From Sialis fuliginosa (Eukaryota > Arthropoda > Insecta > Megaloptera > Sialidae): a DNA stretch of 64,000 nt. The stretch covers positions 32,497,098 to 32,561,097 of the forward strand of contig OY540812.1 in assembly GCA_961205875.1 (NCBI GenBank), written 5' to 3'. The first letter of the stretch is position 1, and each line of letters begins with the position of its first letter. Shown here one piece after another: positions 34,996 through 47,391 of this stretch. The notes under the pieces are model-generated. The model saw nothing but the letters and a program-made list of their open reading frames with translations, did not search any database and was not told where the DNA came from. The position numbers were made by a program, and so were the translations under genes.

Positions 34996-35631
34996 CTTCT
35001 GATTGGTTCATCCAGAAATGTGACTAATACAAAAATCGCGTAATGCGAATAATAATATAGCAAATTAGTTTTAAAAAGTTTAAAATTATATTTTTTCATT
35101 TAAAAAATATGAGGGATTGATTATTATGCATGAACAATTCACAAGGATTATTCAAATATTTAATATGTACATATTTATAATTTGTTTAACTGCTATTAAG
35201 TATTATTATTTACCATATTGGAATAACCTTTTGCTTATATTGAATTAATATTAACAAATTACCCATTATACTTTATCTGTAGCTAATAATTATAAATAGG
35301 ATGAAAAAATGAAATAATAATATCAACAAAATTATGTCATTATTATTGAGTATTAAAATTAAATAATCTAATGATGTTAAAGGTTACGAGTTATGAATGT
35401 TATTATAATTATTCATTGACCGCACAAAATACTATGAAAATGAAATTAGTACCTACCTATACGTATTTACATCAATTTTCCATCATAAGCATGCATGGAT
35501 GTATGTGTTTCATAGGAAATAAAACCACATAGAATTTATTTATTAAATGCAGAAAAATGTTATAAAATATTAATTGCGACAAAAAATAGAAAAGTAAAAT
35601 TTTATATTTAGGTTCTAAAGAACATTTCTTA

Positions 35632-35887
35632 TGCCCGGTGTTACAAAGAATTTGCTTGAGTGCAAAATCAAATTAGCTTCCAGCTAATGCTATCTGCTAG
35701 GCATTACATAAAATGACAACACACTCACAGATGTAGCAAATGAAATCGTACATATGATAAGTGCTGCCAATATTTCCATTATTATACATTTATTACCACT
35801 GCTTTAAAATATCGAGCAATTTCCTAACAATTTGACACCTAGCTTATTTGCATTTGCACTCAAGCAAATTGTTTATAATACCGGGCA
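35632..35887. mobile_element. Harbinger-like MITE, family M2 copy 3
   Basis: 256 bp, ends TGCCCGGTGTTACAAAG and TTTATAATACCGGGCA. Left flank TTA, right flank TTT (one mismatch to the usual TTA). The interior is diverged from the other M2 copies, with a palindromic AATTTGCTTGAGTGCAAA-type arm pair. Confidence 0.7.
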
Positions 35888-36586
35888 TTTATTGAAATAA
35901 AAAAACAACATTAATTTAATTTTAATTTTTCGAATTATTGTTGATATTAGAAAAAATGTTTTAAGTAAAAAATTGTCTATAGTTTATGTTCTATTAAATT
36001 ATTTGTATCTCTTATCAATAAACCAAAAATAAAATAGACATGCATGTATAGCTATAATCGCTGCGCAGTGCGCTCCCGACGAAAACTGAAATAAGCACCC
36101 CCATTCTTTTTTTTTATCATGTCGTTTTCAGCGTCCCCTTATGCTGGCTTACCCGTTATATTTTCTATCTCCACTCCGACTGAATTTACCGCCCCCTAGG
36201 CCTTGCGCTTCCAGCGGGAGCCTATTGCACCAACCCCTAGCTACATCATAACGTATAAAAAAGTTCATGCCACCCATTTTATAAAAATAATATATTATTT
36301 TTCGAAAAATGTAGAAAACACATAAGAATTTAATTTCTGTGAATATGGCTGATATACGTAATATTTTGTAACAATTCTATTTTTTCGCTTTTAATGTATT
36401 TATAATATAATTGTGAACAATCTGTGACATCCTGAGTTTAACCTTATCGCGCAAAGGACACATCATAATTCATTGCATTCATATGAAATTTGCAGGAAAC
36501 CCCACAGTGTTAATTAGAATGCAATGCCTATTATATTACATTATAATTCAAATATTCGGTTATTAAATCCCATTATTAAGCTCACA

Positions 36587-36620
36587 TTTAAATACGGGCG
36601 TTAATGAATTTCGTATCAGT
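36587..36620 (+). promoter_or_regulatory. Core promoter of the protease-homologue gene
   Basis: TTTAAATA at 36587-36594 is followed by TATCAGTATA with initiator TCAGT at 36616-36620. Start would be near 36618, leaving only about 15 nt before the first ATG at 36633, which may favour the second in-frame ATG at 36660. Confidence 0.5.
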
Positions 36621-36632
36621 ATAATATTTTTA

Positions 36633-39600
36633 ATGTGCGCGCGCGAACTAAAAAATAAAATGTTGAATTTACGGTGCAAGTCCATTGTGATGTTGATAAT
36701 CTCGCAGATAGTGTCTTTTAATTGTCAAGTGAATTTTCCTGCAGGTGAATTAAAGAGTGTTTCCATTCAATCATTACCGACGCCAATACGTTTATCTGAT
36801 AACAATCATCAACCATTCTTCTTTGGTATCCTAAAGAAAATCAAACTCCTCTGTTTAAAATTAAAACGAACGACGACCACTACAACCACGACCACTACAA
36901 CTACGACCACCACGACAACCACGGCCAGACCAAACACAACCACAACTAGTACGACTAGTTCAACTACACCCACTACTTCAACTAGTACTAGTTCAACTAC
37001 ACCTACAACTTCAACTAGTACTAGTTCAAGTACTTCAACCTCAACAACAACTACTCCGCGACCGTCTTCTTCTACGACCACAAGTACTACAACTATTCCT
37101 TCAACTACTACTACTACTTCAACTAGTCCTTCAACTAGCTCTTCAACTACAGCTTCAACTAGTCCTTCTACTACAGCTTCTAGTACTTCAACTAGCTCTT
37201 CAACTACAGCTTCTAGTACTTCAACTAGCTCTTCAACTACAGCTTCTAGTACTTCAACTAGCTCTTCAACTACAACTTCTAGTACTTCAACTACAGCTTC
37301 TAGTACTTCAACTAGTACTTCATCCACTCCACAACCGTTTTCTTCTACGACTACTGTTCCTTCAACTACTTCTACAAGTACTACAACTATTCCTTCAACT
37401 CCATTATTTAGCACTTCAACTAGTTCTTCGAGTACTTCTACAACAATTCCTTCAACTACTTTAGTTAGCACTTCGAATAGTCCTTCGAGTAGTACTTCTT
37501 CAAGTATATTATCTAGCACTTCAAGTATCCCATCGACCACTATGTCGAATGGTATGGTTGTTAGCACCTCTAGTTCTATGTTTCCTAGTAGCACAACACG
37601 TAGTACCACTGCCAGTAGTACCACTGCAAGTATTAGTAGCACAGTTACAACAATAAGTACAACGTATTCAATGTCTTCTAGCGGGCAAGTCTCTTCTACA
37701 ACTGCTAGCGGAACTGTAACGTCGAGTACAGAGAGTGGTACCACTGTTATTGGTACGACTGTCACTGCTATGCCTTCTACTACTTTACTATCAACTTCTA
37801 TCTTCTCTTCGAGCACGCCACGTAAGTGAAGACCGTCCCGTTTTGGTAGACTTGAGCTTTAAACGTGCGGTTATGTTTTGATAGGTACTACGACTAATTC
37901 ACCGACGACCACAACACAGAGAATCGGGACCAATTGCGGATGTTATTTAATAAGTACTTGTCAGAGCATTAGCGGATCTGGAAATATCGATGTCAGAATT
38001 GTAACACCGGTAAATCAAGTTTAATACATTTTTTGTTAAAAAAAATGAAAAAAAATCCCTTAATTAAATATTTTTACAAGTCTAATTACTTAAAGAATTT
38101 TTAAAATTCGCGATTGTGTTTTTAGGGTGGAACGACATGCCAATCTGGGTACCAGTACTGTTGTTTAAATAACGGTACTAGTCCGACGACGTGCGGAGTC
38201 CGACCAACTATATCCAATAGTCTATCAACTGGTACAGGCCAAGCGCCTTACGGGAACTACCCATGGGCTGCTCTTATCTTAACAAACGATAATTATTACA
38301 TCGGCGGAGGGGTTTTATTAAACTCCAGATATATTCTAACCGCTGCACACAAAGTATACAATTACAGGTAAGTGGAAAAAACGATGTTTAGGCCTTAATC
38401 CTGTTATCCTTGAAGTATGCCTCTACGGTACACACGCAGGTATATAGTTATACGCTACCCTTAATATTTAGTTATTTAGTACCTTTCCCTAGTAACTCGA
38501 GACATTTTTTTGTGCACATCTATGGCACAGTACCTAACCTAACCTAATGTAACCATTCCCCTCCTTTTATAACAAATACAAGAAGATCTTTCAAAACAAC
38601 TTAACAATAGATAACACAAATATATTTTCCGTTTACTTTTAGACAAAAATAAGCGAAATCGTAACTAATTTAAAGCGTAATTATTTACAACAAAAATAAA
38701 CATTGCAATTGAACGCGAATTGATTTGGCATTCTCTACGTTTAACAGAAACCCAAAACTATTTATTTTTGAATAGATTTTCAAAGCAGCGCGTTAAACTC
38801 GTTAAGTTATGCCCGGTATTATAAAGGACCTAACAAAATTTGTTAGCTAGCAATTACATTCATATGGGGTATTAATACTGTACTAGTATCTATGGATTAG
38901 TTATGGAATTTAGAGCAGTGACACTTCAATTAATTGTAACACAGTTGGCATCTTTGACCGTACAAAGTAATTTTCATAACATCACCACTGTTTTAATACC
39001 GTTTGTATTTACCTTCAACGCGTGCGCGAAACTTGTCAAAGTCATCAACAAACTCCAAAAGAACTGTCATATAAGTTTGATACCTCAGTTGAAAGTGTTT
39101 GTTAGCTAACAAATTTGTTAGGTCCTTTATGATACCGGACATTAAACGCGCTGTTGACGCGCCCGGTTGCAAGATTTTGAAGGCTGACTATGATAAAATG
39201 GGTTCTTACTTAGTATACTGTTTACAAATAAATTTTCAGATATTATAAAGTAGTTGCAATATTTTGTCGCTCACCTCTCGGACTATAACGGCAACATACA
39301 CACGTGATTTTTTTGTGCAAACCTATGGCACAGTACCTTTCGAATGATATAAGTTTCATTCTTTTATAATAAATACTAAAAAAAACGTACAACAATTTTA
39401 GATGTTCACGTATTAATATAAATATTATTTTTCAGTTCTTACTCTAACTTAAAAGTTCGTCTTGGAGATTGGGACGCAGTTAATTCAGTAGAGCCGTATC
39501 CGTACCAAGAATATGGAATACAGTCTATCACCGTTCATCCGTCGTTCAACAGCGCTAACCTTTACAACGACGTCGCTGTAATAAGGTTAAACCGCGATGT

Positions 39601-41674
39601 GACCATTGGCGGCAGTCAGCCTAACATTGGTACCGTGTGTTTACCCCCAAGTTCATCAACTTCTTACAATGGCCAATAGTAAGTTCAATCAAACTAAAAA
39701 ATGCCCACCTAGAATTTGATCCATTTTTTTTCACTTAAAAATGGCACCTGCCTGCAAAGGGGCTCCATGCAGTAATTTATTTTGTTTCCCCCGCTAACTC
39801 GGTAATTACTGGCTCAAAAAATCTATCTAATTCTCTAACTTCTTTTTTTCAATAATACAATGTTATTACTAAGAAATTTAAAATTTTCGAAAAAATGTTG
39901 GGTAATTTCCATAAATTTTTTCTATAACTCAACTCTTTTTGTGATAATTTAATTAAAAGAAACACCTCGAATACACATTTTTAGCAAAAATTTCAATACA
40001 TTTACAAAAAAATTTAAAAAAAAACTTCCCGGAAAATCCTTATTTTGACAACATATTCTTAATCAGCGACCTCTAAAACCCCCCCAGATAAAATGTTTTC
40101 ATCGAAAATCGGACTTAATATATGAAATCAGTACATTATACAAATTTTCAAAATTAGAGAGGGGGATTAGGTCCGACGGCTGAAATGTATCTGATTTCAA
40201 ATAGTATGGTATAACGAACATTTAAAAAAAATTGATCAAAATCGGTGCTGTTTCTGAGGGTTCCCAAATTTTGGCGATTTCGAACTTCATTGACTCTACT
40301 ATTGCTCATTATAAGTTAGTCATGTATTGACTTAGGAAGAGTGTCATGGGAAAACCTTCGTTCAAAAAGCGCACCGCGATTTGAAAAAGTTTGGGACCGA
40401 TTTTTAGGTTTCCGTAGAAAACTAGGAAACCTTATAGTTTCGCCATGTCCGTCCTGAAAAATTTAAGCCGATTAAAATGAAATTTGGTATACGGACGAAG
40501 ACTAATAACACAATAAATAATAAATGATAAAATTTTTGACAAAAACAATTTTTTGGACCCCCCTCCCATATACTGAAAAGTGAACTCACATTTTTCTTTT
40601 CACTTACCCTATTGAGTGGGATGTCATTAGATAGATCTCCTTAAATGCAACAAAGAATGTTAAATGATATTTTGATTTTAACCCTTCGGTCACGATATAT
40701 TTACATTTAAATGTCGTTATCATAGCGTCCCCCCCCCTCCCTAATTTCTAAATTATCTATTCAAAAAATCTGAAAAAAATTCAGAATGTAGCTTTTAATT
40801 AGTACTTCCACTGAAAATTATAATGAACACTGTCAAAATTATTTTGGACCCCGTCCCATAGACTGAAAATTTTACTCGCATTTTTATTCACTTACTCCAT
40901 TGAGTGGGATGTCTTTAGATAGGTCTCCTAAAATACAACAAAAAATGTTATATGACCTTTTGATTTTAACCCTTTAGTCACGATATATTTGCTTCTCAAT
41001 GTGGTTATCAGAGCGCTCCCCCCTTCTACTTTCTAAACTATCGATGCAAAAAATCTAAAAAAAATATCCAGAATGTAGCTTTTAATTAGTACTTTCACTG
41101 AAAATTATAACGAACACTGTAGCTAGAATAGTTTATAAAAAAAATTGAAATAACTTTTGTTTATAAATCGTAATGACTACGGAAACCTATCATGTGCGTG
41201 CCCAACACGCACTTGGCCGTTGTTTTAGAAATATAATTCTACCATTATTTTCCAGTTGCTATGTAGCTGGTTGGGGCGTCGATGCATTTGTAACTGGAAG
41301 CTACCAATCGATAATTAAAGAGGTCCAAGTCCCCGTCGTAGATTCTTCAACTTGCCAATCACAACTTCGAAACACCAGACTAGGATCTAATTTCAATCTG
41401 GATCCAAGTTTCCTGTGTGCGGGAGGACAAAGGGACAGAGACGCTTGCACGGTAACAACGCTAAATATAAACGTACAGATCTGTATTTGATATATGTAAT
41501 TCTGTGTTCCAGGGTGACGGTGGTTCAGGTCTGGTCTGTCTCAACAACAATAATCAGTGGGTGGTCGTTGGATTGGTGGCATGGGGCATCGGCTGCGGCA
41601 CTGACCAGGTTCCCGGAGTCTATGTCAACGTACCCTACCTGCTTACTTGGATACAGACGCAATCTTCTGGTTAA
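36633..41674 (+). CDS. Mucin-type clip-domain serine protease homologue (non-catalytic), 718 aa
   Basis: Six exons: 36633-37821, 37885-38009, 38126-38367, 39436-39678, 41256-41451 and 41513-41674 (TAA); all phases close. From the second ATG (36660) the protein opens with a signal peptide (LRCKSIVMLIISQIVSFNC). Residues about 80-395 are a Thr/Ser/Pro mucin-like region. A six-Cys clip domain follows (C414, C416, C422, C443, C450, C451), then a trypsin-like domain from about 470. His is present in LTAAHK (H513) and Asp in NDVAVI (D564), but GDSGG is replaced by GDGGS, so the catalytic Ser is Gly668. The Cys normally after the His is Lys514. This is the CLIPA-type homologue pattern: secreted cofactors of melanisation or adhesion rather than proteases. 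The role here is inferred. Introns hold an M2 MITE and other repeats. Confidence 0.93.
37178..37320 (+). repeat. 33-bp coding minisatellite in the mucin exon
   Basis: The phrase TTCTAGTACTTCAACTAGC restarts every 33 bp (about 37178, 37211 and 37244) with partial copies on both sides. It encodes an 11-residue Ser/Thr repeat (SSTSTSSSTTA). The multiple-of-three period keeps the frame. Confidence 0.85.
38810..39141. mobile_element. Harbinger-like MITE, family M2 copy 4 (TTA TSD)
   Basis: 332 bp, ends TGCCCGGTATTATAAAGG and TTTATGATACCGGACA, flanked by TTA (38807-38809 and 39142-39144), in intron 3 of the protease-homologue gene. It carries the MEFRAVTLQLIVTQLAS reading frame on the + strand. 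Confidence 0.85.
39260..39421. repeat. Inverted relative of the 11960-12110 intronic repeat
   Basis: 'GGCAACATACACACGTGATT', 'GGCACAGTACCTTTCGAATG' and 'GATGTTCACGTATTAATATA' match the reverse complement of 11.96-12.11 kb. The homology stops about 15 bp before the acceptor of exon 4 (39436). Confidence 0.7.
40410..41215. repeat. GGGTTCCG-type dispersed repeat, inverted copy
   Basis: It starts 'GGTTTCCGTAGAAAACTAGG', has internal near-duplicate halves ('CTCCCATATACTGAAAAG', 'GTCCCATAGACTGAAAA'), and ends 'CACGCACTTGGCCG'. It resembles the reverse complement of 11338-11950 and fills most of intron 4 of the protease-homologue gene, ending about 40 bp before exon 5. Confidence 0.6.
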
Positions 41675-41753
41675 TGTCCTACAGTGTTATTGTATTGCGT
41701 ATAATAAGCGTGTGCTTTTGTATCTAATTTATATATATTGTTTAATTATTTGT

Positions 41754-41759
41754 AATAAA
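41754..41759 (+). promoter_or_regulatory. Polyadenylation signal AATAAA
   Basis: AATAAA 80 bp after the TAA of the protease-homologue gene. Confidence 0.6.
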
Positions 41760-41915
41760 TTATAATTAATACCTGATTATTTCTTTTAAATATCCTAAAA
41801 TCAGTGATCAACAACGCGATGCAAGATTTTCTGACCATGTTGCTTGAGTGGCTGCGTGCAAAAATAAATGCAGGGCTGGAAAAAATTAACTTTTGTTTAC
41901 TCATTCATTAAAAAA

Positions 41916-42764
41916 CAGGGCTTCGAACCGTTATTTTTTTCGTTTCGGTTCGAGTAAAAAAATATATTTCGGTTCGGTTCCGGTTTTCGTTCCGAAAAAA
42001 ATAACGATTTTTCCGGTTTTCGGTTCAGCTCCGACTGATTAATTAAAAAAAAATTATTTGTATTAAATATTTTTTTTCTACCATAATTTATAACATGTTA
42101 TAGTATTTGTATGATAGTCCGAACGACAGTAGGCATGTTGCCTAATTTTAAGAAACTATTCTATGATGATCTTACGTGTCTCCTATTACTAAAAAAATAC
42201 TTATTTCTGCAGAAAATAAAAGTTTAATCACTAAAATTGACCCTTTTAAAACTAATTTTAAATTTGACGCCAAAACGCTCGCAGATGTCATGGCGCATTT
42301 TTGACGTCACGCCTATGTAAACACTCACTGTCAACAATAATAAATCCTTGTTCCATCGCTAACGTTTCTCGGTTTTAGTTTTGGTAACACAAAACTGAGC
42401 AAATTGATAATTTAAAACCACAAAATAATTTATAAACAGTGCAGATATTAATGAAACAAAAATGATGTTTACTTAGCCGTTACATCATTTACAAAAATTA
42501 TATTAATCCCACTTTTAATATAAAAATATACTTATACATTTTTTAGAATCTTTTTAACCTATTTCATTATTTAAAATCATAATTTCAGTGATACTTTGTT
42601 ATCATGCCTATTGAAGTGGGAAATAAGATCATGTTAAGGCGTGTATTTTATCATGTACTGAACCGTAAAAACCGATATTTTTATTTCGGTTCTGTTCCGG
42701 GTTTCATTCCGGCAAAAAATAACGGTTTTTCCGGTTTTCGGTTCAGTTCCGGTTCGAAGCCCTG
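41916..42764. mobile_element. hAT-type MITE, family M3 copy 2, with nested insertion
   Basis: 849 bp with ends CAGGGCTTCGAACCG and CGGTTCGAAGCCCTG, flanks TTAAAAAA and TTAAAAAC (7 of 8). It is longer than its relatives because of a separate segment at about 42130-42610, absent from the other copies. Confidence 0.85.
42130..42610. mobile_element. Element nested inside M3 copy 2
   Basis: About 481 bp with inverted ends TAGGCATG and CATGCCTA, placed exactly where the other M3 copies read CGACAATTGAAG. No transposase. The target duplication is unclear. Confidence 0.6.
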
Positions 42765-43137
42765 TTAAAAACACACTAGTCTTAAATATTTTTTATTTTC
42801 ATAAAAAAATGTGCAAAAAATTTGATAAAAATGATCAAAATGAAATTTTTTAAACAAAATTAAAACTTGAAATCTTTAATTTAAGATTCATTAAAAAAAT
42901 ATTTTTTTAAATTGCACCGAGTGGGAAAATTACAGCTAAGTTTGAAAACGTTGAAGTTTTCAACCAAAATAGTCGATTTCACTTCATGAAATTTGAAAAT
43001 TGAACAAATTATTGAAAATTAATCGATTTTTAGCGAAGCTTTTTACGATTTTTTATCAAAACTGTTTTTTAAGCTTTCAGCTACGAAATAGTATTTTAAA
43101 AATTGGAGTTAAATTCCCTTTAACCTGTTGAAAGCTT

Positions 43138-43514
43138 AAGGCTTCGAACCATTATTTTTTTCGTTTCGGTTTTCGTTCCGGTTCGAGTAAAAAAATATAT
43201 ATCGGTTTGGTTCCGGGTTTCGTTCCGAAAATAATAACAGTTTTTCCGGTTTTTTTCGGTTCAGCTCCGAGTGATTAATTTTAATTTTTTTGATTTGTAT
43301 TAAAAATTTATTTTCTACCATAATTTAGAACATTTTATGGTACTTGTATGATAGCCCTGAACAACTGAAGTGGGAAGTAAGATCATATTAACGCGCATAC
43401 TTTAACATGTACCGAACCAAAAAAAACGATTTTTTTTCGGTTCGGTTCCGGTTTTTGTTCCGGCAAAAAATAACGAGTTTTCCGGTTTCGGTTCAGTTCC
43501 GGTTCGAAGCCCTG
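43138..43514. mobile_element. hAT-type MITE, family M3 copy 3
   Basis: About 377 bp. The right end GGTTCGAAGCCCTG is intact; the left end has lost its first bases (AAGGCTTCGAACC). Flanks GCTTAA and CTTGAA suggest a worn duplication. Confidence 0.75.
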
Positions 43515-46500
43515 CTTGAATTGTGGGCTTCAAAATGTTTTTTTCCACAGAGTCCCTGTTGAAAAATATTGACAAGGAAACAAAAAATGAATTCTCATAT
43601 CATATTACACTTATTAGAACATCCACAAAAAATATGTTTGTTCTTGTTGCGGAAAATTTCCTTGTACAGCTAAAATATGCTCTTGTTTGGCTTTAGATTT
43701 AAAATGTTGTTCAGTTTGTAGATGATAAGTATATATAATAAAGAAAATAATTGTGACAGATAAATGTGCAATAAAAATATTCTAAATTTGTATTTTTATT
43801 GAACCTTTCATCGCAGTATTTAAATATTTCAATTATTAAACGAAAATTGTAGCCAGCCATAGTATCCATTTACGGCGTAAAGAGTGAGTTCGGCTCTAAT
43901 GAAGTTTTTACATTTAATTACAGTAATGATCAGAATGAAAAAAAAATATAGTTATAGTTTAAAGTTAGCTGATTCTTTTAGTTTTAGATTTATTCTGATT
44001 GAACAATTGGTTTCCGAGAAAAAAATCACAAATATACGAATTTTTCGCTATTTTTAAAGTTAAAATATTTTTTATTTTCAAAACTATTGATTTTAAAAAA
44101 AAGTTTATGAGACAAAAAATGTTTATTTTAATCCAATGAAGCTTACATAATTTTTTCATATTTTTTAACGCAGATTTAGATTTATTAAACAAAAAGATGT
44201 GTGTACCTATTGAAGGACCGCATAAAAAAATATCATGTATATAGATGTTTTTTCTCAAAAAAATATAAAGAATTTAATAAAATCATTTTTAGCCACTAGA
44301 ACGTCGATTGGTCGGTTAGTGTCATTTCTAAGCGAGCTAGACTGGATAATCCGCTCGCCTATAAAGAATACTCAAAACATTATACTTCAAACGTCAGTTA
44401 ATAAAGTAAGTAAGAGCTAGTTGTATCGTTGTTCGTATGCAGCAGTTTATAAAGAGTGGTAAATTTCTACCCGTGATTTCTCAGAAACGGGGATGAGTTG
44501 ACACCCAAGTCTAACAGGGATTAATTAGTACCTACCTCAACTATTACCATGCGGAGTCTCTACCCGTAACTCGATGCACTTCTGTGACCGTCCCCTCGTA
44601 AAAGAGATACATGCAATTTAAGGACAAATTAAAGAAGACCCACTCTATTGATGAAATGTACATATAAGTAAATTTAATAAATAAGACAGTTTAATTTAAT
44701 GAATATTATTTAATAAATGAATAAAGTTAAATGAACAATATAAAATAATACAATGGCATTATGTAATTGAGGTATATGACATTTTAACATAATTACAAAA
44801 ATATTATATAAATATATCTGACGACGTACGACAAACTCTCAATTCACTTTGTTTATTGGTAAAACGTCACAGCTCTCTGGTAAACGTACATTAGTGCACT
44901 TCAGAAACTAACATACGTCTTTCAAATACATTTCAATGCTAAGTTCATAATTTCATTCAGCTCATTTGACCATATTAATGTAAATTTTAACAAAGTTATT
45001 TAGCTAAAAATATTTAAAATTCAGTTAATTAATTATAGATAAAAATATAATAATTTTAGCAAATGAAATTTAGCTAAATATATTTAAAAATAAGCAAATT
45101 AATTTAGCTAAAAATATTATTAACGATCTAGTTTCAGTTAAAAACGACAATTTAAACAAGGAAATTTTAGTTATGTTTATAAAAATTCTAACAATCGAAT
45201 TCTTAGCCTAAAAAAACAATTTCGGCACACAAAATGTTGATATTTAGCTAAAACTCATATTATTTGCTTTCAGAAATATTAAAATCACAAAATGCACCAA
45301 TACACGATAATATAAAATACAGAATCAATAAAAGCCACTGTGATGGGTCAAAAAATTATCAATGAGAATTTTTTTCATGGGTATAATATTAAAAATTTAC
45401 AAAATTATGAACCTCGATGTGACGACTAAAAAAATAAATTTCTCCATTGTCCCATCGAAATTTCGGTGAAGAGTTATTGAAATTATAAAAACCAAAAATT
45501 ATTAATATTTATATGATAAATAAATATATTTATATTGTACGTAGCTGTTATTTTATAATTTTTAAAGACCTTCTTTTATTCAAGGGGTCTTAAAAATAGT
45601 CATTATTAAAATTTTAAAAATCTACAATTACAAAAATAATTTTTTCTATAAATCAGTTGATATCTTTTGAGTAATCGCTGGGACAAGGTCGAAAAAAGTA
45701 GTTTCAAGAAACGCATTCTGAGGGTCATAACAGGCCGCGCTATCTGCTTTCACTAATTATATATTTTAATTATTTATTTTTGAAAATCTTTAAAAAAATA
45801 AAAACAAAAATAAATTAAAATTTGTAAACCATCACAGTGGCTTTCCCTCTTAACAATAGAGAAAATCAGCACAGTCCAGTTTATTTGATACATTATTTCA
45901 TTTTATTTAAGACCGTCAGCACCGATGTTAAATTTATAAGGAAATCTGTCTCACATACGTCATCATTGTTGTCGAGAGTTCATCGTAGTGCAAAAGTGTT
46001 TGTATAAAGCCATTTAACATCGTAAACAATAAATAGATGGTCAGTAACTCTATACAATATATATTGTGTTATATCACGTACGTTCACATTTAATCATCAT
46101 TTCTTATATATTATGGACAAACTTTTATACAAGTCAATCACCCTCACTATTTCACACATATATAATTTAAACAACAAACTAAACCACAATCAGTTTTCAT
46201 TGAAGGCGCCACCATTTTTCGATCTTTTGAGCCAAATCCATTTTGCTCTTAATCGATGCCCGTGATTGTTATTAATATAATTTATTTTCTTTGTTTGCAT
46301 CAAGATTTTGATATGAAAACATACATTTTAAAGGCCCTTGAATCAATTTTGACCATTCCTTTAAATACATTTATTATGTACAAAATGTGATAACAGTACA
46401 TATTTTTTTTTAATCCGTAAGATTTTTTTACCACAATTAATTAAATTATTATATTAAATCACATAATATAAAAAAAATATTACCAAAAGAAATTACGAGG

Positions 46501-46847
46501 TTTCGATTGAAAATTAAATATTTATTGTGACACAACAGTTTTGCAGAAATAATTCATTTATTGGTTGTTCGTACAGCACAGTTTCAACAAATTATTTCCC
46601 AAATTTTATCAAAAAACTTTATAGCATGCTCAAGTTATGAAATATTTTCCCAAAGCCACTTGATTCTAACAAAACAACTTATCGTAAATCAAAAATTGAA
46701 AAGATTTCCAGATAGACAGATAGTAGGGCGATACATAGTTTTATCAAAATCATGTACGTCGCAGGTTTAAGGAAAAATTTCATAACTTGTACGTTTTTTA
46801 ACGTTTTTTGATAAAATTTATAAAACATGTTGTTGAAAGTGCGTTCT

Positions 46848-47030
46848 CAGTGGCGTAGCGAGGGGGGGGGGGGGGCTAGGCAGTCTATCATGCCCCAGGC
46901 GCTACTCGCAGAGGGGTGCCAAATGGTCCCCAAGATGACGATATTCTATATATTATATTACTTTATGTTTTCTAGGGGCGCCAAAAAGGTATCGTACCCC
47001 AGGCGCCAAATTATGCTCACTACGGCACTG
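46848..47030. mobile_element. 183-bp hAT-type element, TSD TGCGTTCT
   Basis: Ends CAGTGGCGTAGCGAG and CTCACTACGGCACTG, flanked exactly by TGCGTTCT (46840-46847 and 47031-47038). The interior has a poly-G run and inverted 'CCCCAGGCGC' phrases. Confidence 0.85.
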
Positions 47031-47391
47031 TGCGTTCTACAGACATCCAATAAAATAATGATCTGTTAGACATATTCCTAAAACAATAAATACATATAAA
47101 ATATGAACAATAAAAGGAAATAGTGAGGCACCGTAATTATTGTTTATAATAATAAAATATTCTTGATATAACAATAAAAGTCGGTACTTAACATTAAAGA
47201 GACAAACATAGTTTTACTACCATTTTAAATTCAGTCTTCTTGTAGTGTATTTGTCGCGACGGGCTGTCCGTCTCGCCTGCCCGCCGGATAACCCCCGATG
47301 TATAAATTAAGATAAAATGAATAAAACACAACGTTTGTTATAAATATTAACACCCATCTCCTCGCACCTAACTAAATAATTTATACAACGG

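Larger units (their letters stand above)
34454..36586. other. Intergenic region between divergent genes
   Basis: It separates the - strand ZAD gene from the + strand protease homologue. It contains a small hAT-like element (34888-34995) and a Harbinger-like MITE (35632-35887). The rest is AT-rich with no recognised features. Confidence 0.5.
41760..47391. other. Intergenic region between convergent genes
   Basis: It contains two M3 hAT-type MITEs (41916-42764, with a nested element, and 43138-43514) and a short hAT-type element (46848-47030). About 43.6-46.8 kb is AT-rich, with no supported gene; many AGCTAAA/TTTAGCTA phrases occur near 44995-45260. The 3' UTR of the ATAD2-type gene probably extends below 47392, with candidate AATAAA on the - strand near 46562-46557. 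Confidence 0.5.

Noticed and set aside
36809-37816. 335-codon open frame on the - strand opposite the mucin exon
   Set aside because: It is the complement of Thr/Ser codon repeats (Val/Glu-rich low complexity) and lies under a well-supported spliced gene.
38903-39109. Conserved 68-codon frame (MEFRAV...) as a real host gene
   Set aside because: It is confined to Harbinger-like MITE copies and absent or broken in three of six copies; kept only as a finding.
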